Shown in pieces: positions 46,250 to 56,553 of a stretch of 64,000 nt of DNA. Within the stretch, counting starts at the first letter, position 1. Every line of letters starts with the position of its first letter. The DNA lies in the NCBI GenBank assembly GCA_958450325.1, contig OY288257.1:13597873-13661872 (forward strand), written 5' to 3'. Source of the DNA: Agrostemma githago. Taxonomy: Eukaryota > Streptophyta > Magnoliopsida > Caryophyllales > Caryophyllaceae. The position numbers and the translations under genes are program-made. The notes beneath the pieces were generated by a model, which had not been told where the DNA came from, made no database searches, and saw nothing but the letters and a program-made list of their open reading frames with translations.

Positions 46250-47720
46250 TCAGGTATGTATACTTTATCCTAGATTCCTAACATGAGATTTCCTTCCACA
46301 ATGGGGTTGCTTAATTATCCATATCTAATTGAAATATTATAGAATAAAGCAAAGTCATCAATAAGTTGTTCTCTCCTATTGAGAAATAGCAGTTGGTGAG
46401 TGCGATTTCTAATGCAGTTTTCATCATGGGTGAGCTTAGAAAAAGGCTCTCTACGTTGGTTATATTGTTTCATTACGTAGTGATAATAGCATTTGAGGAG
46501 CATAGATATTGTGTATATTGTCTCTCTATCAATGGTACTTTTACATCTTGGTACACCAACTGACCCTCTTGGCTCAATGGTTAAAACACGAACTTAACTA
46601 TTCAAATTTTAATCCTCTTAATTTCCCCTCCATGATCTGGCACCTTGATATTCCTTGGAGTACATAGCCAAAAGGTCCAAAATTTACTTATCACCTGCCG
46701 AGTTAGCAACATTTACTTGTTACGATTGTTGTTCATGCGCAGTATATATACATTGAACTCACAGGTTGCAATGAAGTTGAGTTTTCTAGAGACCTTCACT
46801 CCTCTACTTCAAGTGAATCACAAATTTTTGGTAAGCGAAGTTGTTGGATCACATGTTGTATTCATATCACAAAAAAACTACTCCGTATATTAGTATATGA
46901 GACGCTCTTGCATGTGAGACAAATCCTTTAACCTTATAATTAATGAGAAATACCTATGGAATTGGGTTGGACTCACGGGTGAAACCAACTCACCAACTCA
47001 TAGAACTAAAAACATCCTCGTTGTTCCTATGCTTTGTTAATTTCATATTTAGTGTTGAAGCGGAAAATATAAGTATATTCAAAGCTTCCTTTACAATGAA
47101 TGATTTTTGGCTTGGTCTTGTGACGTTTTTGCTGATATGTCTGAACTTTTTGTATCGTAGGCTACTGTCGGTCTGTCGTGGGCCTATGGCTTATATGATT
47201 ATTACTGTAATGTGTGTGTGTGTGAGGATTACTACTTGCTGTGTACATCTCAAAAAAGGTCATCATGTACTGATTATCATGTTCATTACTGTTATCATTC
47301 GTTTGTGCTTAATCTAATAATTATAAAATTGTATTTCATCAGTTTTGCTTCTGTACTATTATTCCTTCTGCTGCCATCAGTTTTGCTTCTGTACTGTTAT
47401 TTCTTTTGCTGCCATAAGTTTTCCTCAACCATGTATTGTATAATTTCATTGAGATTATCATGTGTCTTAGTGAGGTGTTCAAGTAGTTATGTATATTTGT
47501 TGCTGTCCAGATTATATATCGTAGTGCAAATTATATTCTTACAATGTGATGTTTTGTGTTGATCTGTAGAGTTTAATTCCCTGGAATACACTTGTTATTT
47601 TAATGCCATCTTATATTTTATTTGGTATCAGAGACAAATAAATATCCAAATAAGGTAGTACGCGAGATATGGATTATGAAATTGTTGGTGGACTAAATGA
47701 GACACAAAGATAGATGGAAG
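46250..47720. other. AT-rich DNA without recognised gene
   Basis: Several open frames are low-complexity. A duplicated CAGTTTTGCTTCTGTACT unit at about 47340-47400 is the only local repeat noted. Confidence 0.35.
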
Positions 47721-47730
47721 AAGAACATTT

Positions 47731-47946
47731 GGAACCAAAGGAATAAAAGCAGGATGGAGTATCATTTGATCAAACCGGAAGTCCTTGCGACGATAGTTTC
47801 CAAAGAATTTAAGAGTTTTTGTAAAAATAAGAAAGTTTACAAATTAGGCACGAGAGATTCCAACTTTACTACTAGCCTTACGAGGCCTATGTAAATGCCA
47901 TGATGTAAATTCGTTCATCAATATACTTACCTTTACAAAAAAAAAA
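47731..47946 (+). mobile_element. 5'-truncated LINE (216 bp) with 10 bp duplication
   Basis: AAGAACATTT flanks the insert at 47721-47730 and 47947-47956. The insert encodes an ORF2-like C-terminus (IWNQRNKSRMEYHLIKPEVL) ending at TAA-type stop near 47894, then a short 3' UTR with CAATATACTTACC and an A12 tail. The 3' end resembles that of the LINE at 13350-18010. Confidence 0.8.
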
Positions 47947-47956
47947 AAGAACATTT

Positions 47957-48640
47957 CAAAAATAGAAGGCAGAATTAGAAAACAGTCAAAGAGAGCTTGA
48001 AGTCAAAGGGAGAACTTGATTGAAGATATTTTGTTGAAAAGATACCTCCAGAAATTGCAGCACAATACTTATGTTAGAGGCATGTTCTTTTATCACTTCT
48101 TTTTTTAATGTTAAATTTTTTTGTTGCATTATACTTCGTAAATGTTACGAGTATATTATTAAATCCTTTTTTTTCTTGTCACAGGTCACCTTTTAGGAAA
48201 CCTATGAATTCATTGGCAGCAAATTTGGATTCACTGAAGACTTATTACACGATGTTTATTTGTGTTTGTTTTCAAACAATACTTTGATTTCTGTTAGCTA
48301 TTTTTCATTTTGACACTTTTCAATAAGATGTAGTATCAAATAGAGTATGAATATTGATTTTTGAATTATTAATGAAATGTCTTTTTTGGATCAATTAATT
48401 ATTATTTTTGGATCAGACGTCTTGTATTGGCGGATGTTATTTGTAACAGTTGCAGGAATGTTGCAGGAATGTTGCAATAGAATTAGAATAGTGTTATCTT
48501 TGAAAAAATTGTATATATTGCATTAACACCAAAATAACGTTGTCATTCTATTTCATTCGGACAAAACAAATGTTGCATAACATTGGAATAAGTGTTGCAA
48601 AATTGTAGAGGGAAGAAGAAAAAGTGTTACATCAATTCAT
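47957..48640. other. Right part of the probable CACTA region
   Basis: Once the LINE stub is removed, the frame before and after its target site reads on as a coiled-coil-like charged sequence (MEEEHF... AQYL), perhaps a remnant transposon protein. The rest is AT-rich with TGTTGCA repeats. Confidence 0.35.
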
Positions 48641-49194
48641 TTGGATCGTCGGCGTTTCAGCTGGATCGTCGGCGCTTTATACGTGATTTTACCGTATTGT
48701 CCTTGTATAATAATCGTTAATATAATTAATTGGTTTTGTTTATAAATCTAAAACTTACGTTTCGGAGTATTAATTTGTCACGTAAATTGAACGGTTTATG
48801 TGACACGTTTTCCTATGGACCTCGGACATCTTTTTCTATTAATCAATAATATAATTGATTGATTTTTATTTAAGTCTAATTTTCTGTTTCCGAGTTTAAA
48901 TTTGTCACGGTTTTTCAATTTAACGGTTTATTTGACACGTTTCCCATAAACCTCGGGAATCAAGCAATCAAGTAAGGTTTTTGTTTTATATCTCATAATT
49001 GATTAATTGATTAGGTCGATTTATAATTTTGTAATTAGTTTGTAGGTCGATTTATTTCATTAATTGATTAAGATGCTAGTTATGTTAGTTCGATTTGATG
49101 TTTGCGGCATGATTAGAGATTAACGGATTGTAGGGAGAATTTGTTGGAATAATCAAAAACCCGGAAATAACCCCTACTACAATTAAGATTAAAT

Positions 49195-49368
49195 AGGATG
49201 GTTCTTAACCGTCCTATAATGCATAAGGAACCGTCCTTTAGGTCGACGTCCTATTAAATCAAATAGCGCGGTTCCCAGAAGGTCAAACCGTGATACTATT
49301 CAACTTTAATAGGACGGTTCAAGGAGGAACCGTCCTATTTAATGGGTCCAGAACCGTCCTACTCAATG
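49195..49368. repeat. Inverted AACCGTCCTA repeats
   Basis: At least six copies of AACCGTCCTA or AGGACGGTT in both orientations lie directly before the AAACGTG array. Confidence 0.75.
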
Positions 49369-49800
49369 GCAAAACGTGGGAAATTCACGTTTTGTGGATC
49401 GGCAAAACGTGAGTTTCCCACGTTTTGTGGATCGGCACGTTTTGTGGATCGGCAAAACGTGAGTTTCTCACGTTTTGTGGATCTGCAAAACGTGAAATTC
49501 CCATGTTTTGACATTTTTTTTATATTTGGTCGTAACCACGCTAAAAAAAAAAAAAAAGACAAAACGTGAACATTTCACGTTTCACCGATCTGCAAAACGT
49601 GGGAAAGTCACGTTTTACCGACCTGTAAAACGTGAAAGTGTCACGTTTTATTAGATCCGCAAAACGTGAAAGTGTCACGTTTTACTGATCCGTAAAACGT
49701 GACTTTCTCACGTTTTACTGATCCGTAAAACGTGACATTGTCACGTTTTACAGATCCCTAAAACGTGATACTCTCACATTTTGCATTTTATTACGTATTA
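49369..49800. repeat. Array of AAACGTG...CACGTTT hairpin units
   Basis: About ten to twelve units of roughly 33-40 bp, each an inverted pair such as AAAACGTGA-N4-8-TCACGTTTT separated by GGATCGG or GATCCG spacers. A 50 bp AT-rich gap splits it near 49510-49560. Each unit can fold alone, and the whole array can also fold on itself. Confidence 0.88.
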
Positions 49801-50135
49801 TAGTTCGTCTTTTTTTTACGTCAAATTAAAAAAAGACCGTCAATAGAGAATCGAACGTCAGCCGATAGTTATAATCGAACGTCAAAAATAGAGTAATGAA
49901 GTGTGGGGTGGTGGAGGGACCATAACCCATAAAATAGGACAAAAAATTGTGGAGAAGACGGTTTTAGAAAAAACAAAAACCGTCACATTATCGAGTAATT
50001 AGTAATGTTAATATAATTAGTAACATTATTCAAAATGTAATTAGTAATGTTAATGGGGTAAGTTAAAGGAGGGGCTAATGCGTCAATTCACGTTATAAAG
50101 CGCCGACGATCTAGCTGAAACGCCGACGACAAGGA

Positions 50136-52464
50136 ATAGCTCTTGGTGCGTGCAAATTTGGTGTATTGTTGCGGTTGATTTGACATAGAGTTTGCTGCGG
50201 TTGATTTGACATAGAGTAATGATTAACATAATTAATGGTTGTTTATCATTTGTTTTTTGCAAATTGGTTGTTTTACCGTATATAACCTTTTAACGTATTA
50301 CTTGGTTAGTCTAGTAATTTTCGTTTAAATTTAGGGTTTATTTTAATTTGTGAATTTAAACCGTTAAATTCTATAATTGACTCGTAAAATTAATTTAAGA
50401 TTTAATATCGATTATGTTTTAATATAATTTTGCCCTAAATTGACCCACTATAATCTTAAATTTACGATGAGACTAATTAGATTAGTCAAGATTCGATTGA
50501 AATTGGGAACGTAAAATTACTAGAATTATGAAATTCAAGACTCGTTTTAATTATGGTGGAGACGGAACGAAAAGAGACCAACCCAGTTAACACGAGTATG
50601 ACTCGGTGGGCACGAGTTTGACTCGACAAGCACGGGTGTGTCCCGGTCGGAACGGGATGACCCGGGCGATACAGGTTTAACCAAGATGATACAATATTTA
50701 CTCGGACGACATCGTGTCGGGTCGAGCGACGCTTTTAAGAGAAGTCGTTTTCTTGCGTTTGTGTGTTGATTATGAATCAAACATGGATTATACTTTTATT
50801 TTTCCGAATCAATGAAAAATTAGTTTTCTGAATCGGCTAAATAATTTTATGCACTTTAATTATCATATTATCATAAATAGATCGGAAAAAGAGTTTCTCG
50901 AGTCTTATTTGATTTTGATGAATTGTTCATCTATATGACAATTATAAGTTGCAGATCGATTGTGAATCGAGTTTTGTATATCCGTTCAATTTTTCCGGGT
51001 GGGAAATTGTTCCTCATAGTTGGAAAAATGAAAGATATTGGTGAAATTGTTCAAACCAAATAGCAATTATGAATTGTTATATGATTATGAATCAAAATAT
51101 GAGATCTTTTAACTTGTTTTATGAGCAAATTACTAATAACAATTAAATAATTATGTCATATGATGCATAAATTTTATTGTTTAGACTTGTGACTTGTGTG
51201 CTTAGGTTGCCTTGTAAGTTGACCTAGCAACATGTTTAGGACTCATATGCATTTAATCCCTCGCACAAATATTAAGTATTGCCTTTCCAGAATTGACCAC
51301 TACAATAATTTCATATCATTGGTTGAAGTGACTGCCTAAGCGGTGCTTTGCCGATGTGTGTGAACTGAGTAGGTGGGTAACGGTTACCCACAGGTTCAGT
51401 CTGGTTTGCTTAACCTTGCTATCAAGTCGGACTTGGGCTTTGAGGCAAATAGTTGGTGTCATATGATGACTAATTCCGACGAACCAAGAATTACATAGAG
51501 ATGTAATTGACAAATTTGTTGTCTACCTTTACTTTTGAAGCTTGAGCAGTGAGCCCAAGTTCACTTGAGCGACAAAAGGTTTAGGATCTTGGAATATTAT
51601 GCGAACTTGAGGGTAGTTTGCATGATTTTATCTTAAAATTGTTAAAGATTGTTAATATTAATTATCATTTTACTTTGCATATAGTTGTAGTTGTAAGTTA
51701 GTCACCGTTATCACATTTATTAAAGATGAGTTTGAATTGTTCAACCTCGTCGATTGGTATCTTGAAAATTGTTTTCAAAATTAGAGATATGGATTTTTTC
51801 CTTGTGAAGGATAATTTCGACAAATTATAACCAGTGCTAATGTACAGTATAGACTGTAAAATTAGAGTTATGGAGATGACTACTATAAGTACCAAAATCA
51901 ATTGTTTCAATAAGGGAATCGTTCCCATTGAGTGAGAAAATGTTAAAGATGATCCAATTAATCCATGTCATATGATGAATGATTATCTTGATAATCAGGA
52001 GAATTTTGGATGTTTCTTTCTAAAGAATTAGGAATTGAAATCGTTTCAATTAGTACTAAGTTTAGGTCACTTTATTATGAATAAACATGTGACTTAATAA
52101 AGTTTCTCACCTTTTAGCATGAGATGTTAAAAGACGATTGAACATTGTATCAAGAAGGCAAATAATACAAATGTTCTATGAGTTCATTAAGAAAATTGTT
52201 TGAGATAATGATTAATAAATCTAAGATGTTGGTTAAAGTAAGGGAAGGATAATTGTTATCATATCCAAACTTGTTGCCAAATTTAGATTAGGTACGATTT
52301 TATTAGTCATTAATGTAATGACAAATATATGACATTGGTAGATAGCTTTCTAGAAGTGCCTAGAAATTCTGCAAATCAATTGAAGTATGACTTCAGGTGT
52401 GTATGTTACTGAAGTAATAGTTACTTTCATTCTACTGTTTTGGTATAAGATACTAAATGCAACT
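50136..52464. other. AT-rich intergenic DNA left of element 2
   Basis: No gene. Features are a GC-richer patch at 50590-50690 with imperfect CACGAGTNTGACTCG repeats and a near-palindrome GTGGGTAACGGTTACCCAC at 51373-51391. Confidence 0.45.
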
Positions 52465-52892
52465 TGTAGACACCCAAAATTTGACCGCCAGGTGTCTATA
52501 GCAGTTTCCAAAAAACACCCGATGATGATCGGACGCAAACATGACTTAGTATACTCGGACTTGGGCTCGGAATCAATAATATCCGACATGGACTTTTAGT
52601 GGAGTAAGAATCTCACAAAACAGACCTCAAATTCAGGCCCAGTGGGTCGTTCCGAGTCAAACAAGACTAATTTGGGCCAAAACCGACACCAAAAATAATT
52701 CCCGTCTTTTAGCGACCGGGTCAAAACCCGGTCAAGACAAACCCGACACACAAAACCGACCGGGTACGTCCTCAAAACTTGCACCAGATTCAAAATCAGC
52801 CAAAAAACAATCCAAATCAACCCACAATCAATTAGAATCAATCACAATCAAATTAAGGCTAATCAAGCCTTAAATTTTGCGGCTTGATTGAT

Positions 52893-53012
52893 CCACTCGG
52901 TCGAGTGGATTGGCCACTCGATCGAGTGGAGCCTCTTTGAACCCGTCCAGGTTCATTCACGAGGGCACTCGACCGAGTGCACCCGCGCCACTCGGTCGAG
53001 TGACCCGGGGTC
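52893..53012. repeat. ACTCG-N2-CGAGT near-palindromes upstream of the LTR TATA
   Basis: Four copies of CACTCGNNCGAGTG type sit within 120 bp, ending about 10-20 bases before TATA. A second cluster of four is at 53988-54102. Confidence 0.82.
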
Positions 53013-53021
53013 GGGGCTCCC

Positions 53022-53029
53022 TATAAATA
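53022..53029 (+). promoter_or_regulatory. LTR TATA box, element 2
   Basis: TATAAATA in CTCCCTATAAATACCC, as in element 1. Confidence 0.7.
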
Positions 53030-55175
53030 CCCTATGACCCCATGCACAACACACACTTCTTCAAGCACACCTTTGCAATCGCACTTCAAAAAGACAACTT
53101 TGGAACACCGACAACTCTTCACCTACACTTATCATCTACACCTTTTGGCAACTACACAATACTACGACCCTAGCAACCCTAGGCAAAAACACATCGAACC
53201 CGAGCCCCTCGTCCCTCGGAGAACCGGCGAAGCATACACACACATATACACACCATAACTCGCATACATCCTCGATACTCCCAAGCCCGTGCCGCTATTA
53301 CGAGTCCATTTCCGAGGTCCCTACTAAGCATGTATGTTGAGGGTGTCCTAAACCCCATCTCGATCTCTCCTTCTAGTCTCATTTTCATTTATCGTATTTT
53401 CATATCGTATTTATAATCGTAATCATAGTAGTGACACTAGCATTAATATATTCGCACATTTTTATTTACGCTTATAGTATTTTATTTAGTCGATAGTAAC
53501 GACATTTTTACTAACACTAACATTTTACTTTTCGCATTTAATCATTGTTATTATATTTTACTATAATATCGTATGTACCGTGTATATATATAATAATATC
53601 AAAACTCGGATCCGAACTCGTTTGACTACGATGATCATTTTTTTAAGGTTCGTTTATTAGCACGATCCCGATCATTCGTAGTTGAACGCGTATGAATCCA
53701 TTTCAAAGATTAGTACGAAACCCGTTGATACGAAAACCGACATCACATAACTCGAAAGAGTTAGTTTCGATGTCGTGACGTAGAGGGACATCCTTCGTCA
53801 CTAATTCAAATTTACTAAACTAACAATAAACGTTTTCCTAAAACTCCGGTGACGGTATTATAATCATTCATACATGATTATGACACCGGAAGCTAAATTA
53901 AATGCGAATCACGCAATATTCGTATTTAATTTAGCCGATCATCGATTTCAAATCACAAAACGAAACGAATTCTCATTCGTACAGGGGCTACTCGACCGAG
54001 TGCGTACGCTACTCGATCGAGTAGCACCCATAAAAACGGGCAGTAGCTACGTCTAAGGACACACTCGACCGAGTCAGGCCATGACTCGACCGAGTGGGTC
54101 ATGCAGCCCAGAAACCGAGGGCTCTTTTCTTTTATATCATTCGAGCCTCGTCTTTTAAAAGCGACTTAGTCGACACGTGCAAAGTCAATCACGTAGCTTT
54201 TCCAAAATTCATGCATATCACTTCACTTAAACGATTTTGATCGACGGTCTCACATTATTAATTTTATGTCGACGACTCTTTAGTCGTATCCGATGTAAAA
54301 TTAATTTAGACTCAATTTCTCGAGGTGATAAGTCGGGACAAGGCATTGAGGTTCGAGATCGGGCTAGCACCACGTCTAGGTCTCGAACCTCCGTCCTTTG
54401 ATTAATACGCAATGTAATGTGTAACTAATTAAAGTTCGTCCACCTACACAAATTCACGGTCTAGTTTATACACGGGTCCGTTTATAATTATTGCTCGTCA
54501 TTTCAATTGTATATTTCGATTATTCTATTTTATTGTACGCCGTATTGTGAATTCCGGGTTGTATTCCGCCCGTGTAACTTGTAATCGATTTATTTTTGCT
54601 TTGCTTTATTTATTTGCATTTTACCGCTTTTAAATGAACCCTCGCATGCTAAATCACTTCGACGATAAATAGATGCATTAAATTGACGTAGCTCACATTT
54701 AATTCGCATGCTTAGCTAAAACGCTGTTTGCATAACATTTCACCGAATCACTAACGCGCATATTAAAAAGTCAAACGATGTCCTAGTAGAGGCCGCTAAG
54801 TGCGGGCGGGGTTGGGTGTCCTTAGTGGGCTTCCCAACACGTACCCTCACCCCTTACTCAGAACCGTGGTTTCCGGATGTCCGAATCCATTGGCAACGAG
54901 AGTCATTCAATATACGATTAACCGCTCAAGTCGGCATCTATATCGATATGCAAAGGGACGAGCCCAATAAACTCTCAAACCAAAATGGGCCATACTTTGT
55001 GTATGGACCATGGCGATATAGAGTGGGCTCGAATGGTTCCGAATAACCATAAAATTCGGTGGCGAATCCATTTCGACTTAAATTTCAATTCGATCCTTCT
55101 CATATGGGGGTTCATTCGCCTAACCCAAACCCGCGCGTGGCCGCGTCGGGGTGGACCTACGTCATGTCCACAATT

Positions 55176-55193
55176 TGGCGACTCCGCTGGGGA
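55176..55193 (+). other. Primer binding site of element 2
   Basis: TGGCGACTCCGCTGGGGA, three bases after the LTR. Confidence 0.82.
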
Positions 55194-56553
55194 TCAACCG
55201 ATGTGTGGCTTACCATCGGAGTTCTCAGGGTGAGACTCGAATAGAAATCGTTTGACGAGTACAATATGCGTTTTAGTTTTACGGTTCATGCATAACCCCA
55301 TATTTACCCGGGCCGGTACTGGTGACCGACGTCCCACTATACCACGACGTATTCAACTTTGGATACGTTAAAGGTGTTCATGGTCGACTCGTATGGACCT
55401 TGCGGCATGTTCTAAATTCCACTCGAGTTAGAAAGTCCGTCCCGTTTCTCGACTAGACTATGAACACTGGTATAGACCCTATTCAGACCGACCGAGACTT
55501 AGTGTAAAGCATACATGGCGTCGTTATAATGCTTACGTGACTATGTGCTACTTGGTTTCCGTGTCGTTTTCAAAAATCGTCATTTCAAAAAAAAATGCAT
55601 CTTTCCAAAAATATTCAAATTTTCAAAAAACTCGGAAAGCTGCCGAAATTTAGACTTAAGATTTGACTCAAAACAAGCCTATTTTTTTTAGCCGGCATGC
55701 TGCCCATTTCAAAATTCGAATTTCCGATCCACCATTCGATTTTCGAATTTTCAAAATTCAATTTTCAAATCCTCGCGATACCATTTTCAACTTTCAAATC
55801 TTCGAGATGCCGTTTTCGATTTTCAAATCTTCGGGATCTCATCTTCAAATTTTCAAATCATCGGAAATTCTTTTTTTCCAACATTCAAATTTTCAAACTT
55901 CAAGATATCCAATTTTCAAAACCCGGGACACATACCGAATTTAGGACTTATGATTTTACTCAAAATAGCCTATTTCTAGCCGGTATGCTGCCCAATTCAA
56001 AACTCGAAAATATTTTCGAACCATCAAAACCAAGGCCCGATACCCTTTCCGATTTTCTCGAAAAATCGGGCCTTTCCCCGAGATTTTCTCGGGTTCTCCA
56101 AAACTATCAATTTTTCCAAACCTTCCTCTTCTTAGGAATTCCCGTATTTAGCAGTGTCGGGTCGTGTCGTAAGTCGTCAAGGTCTATAGCGTCGAAACTC
56201 TGTCGATCTTATATCACGAGTTTCCTCCCTACCCCAGTCCACCTTATTTGACTAAGGCAAGGCCCACTTACGTAGGACATACTCCTACGAGGGAGGGCCC
56301 GTCTACACACTCGAGTCCAAAGTCTGGGGATTAGTCTCACGTGAACCTTCCTTCGAACGGGACTAGGCTCACCAAGGCCGAAATCTTAAGGAAGTCACAT
56401 CACCTACGAGTCATCAGTCTAGATGTCTTTCTCGAGTCCCTTTTCTTTCGGGTCGCTCGGGATGTACTTGTTTTAATTCCAAGGTCTGGGTTCGGTTCCT
56501 GATTACGTGGTGTTCTTACAGACAGGCCACCGGCAACCAGACACGCTCGAAGG
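55194..56553 (+). other. Leader of element 2, possible intron 55230-56521
   Basis: It has the same splice-like signals as element 1 (CAGG|GTGAGA and TTCTTACAG). From 55690 to 55930 there is a degenerate TTTTCAAATCTTCGNGAT-type tandem repeat of about 35-40 bp units, absent from element 1. Confidence 0.5.

Larger units (their letters stand above)
44415..48612. mobile_element. Probable CACTA-type element, ends incomplete
   Basis: CACTACTACAATAAGGG at 44415 has the form of a plant CACTA terminus. It is followed by nine or so TGTTGCA/TGCAACA subterminal repeats up to 44620. A similar cluster lies at 48430-48600 near the weak end-like ATTGTAGAGGG. No transposase is recognisable. The right end and duplication are not proven. 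Confidence 0.4.
48644..50135. mobile_element. Non-autonomous TIR element carrying palindrome arrays (1.5 kb)
   Basis: Inverse ends share CGTCGGCGTTTCAGCT and GATCGTCGGCGCTTTAT (48647-48690 and 50085-50130). The double CGGCG arrangement recalls the termini of the large MULE at 182. I could not find a clean target duplication. No ORF of substance is present. The centre is an array of short hairpin units. Confidence 0.75.
52465..55172 (+). repeat. 5' LTR of element 2
   Basis: 2708 bp from TGTAGACACCC to TGTCCACA. The outer thirds match element 1; the middle does not. Confidence 0.9.

Noticed and set aside
46560..46640. tRNA-derived SINE (box A-like TGGCTCAATGGTTAA)
   Set aside because: The B box is poor and no tail or duplication was found.
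47625..47640. Copia primer site TGGTATCAGAG
   Set aside because: No LTR or copia protein lies next to it; the match is short.
49369..49800. CRISPR array
   Set aside because: The repeats are inverted pairs with near-constant spacers in plant DNA; there are no unique spacers and no cas genes.
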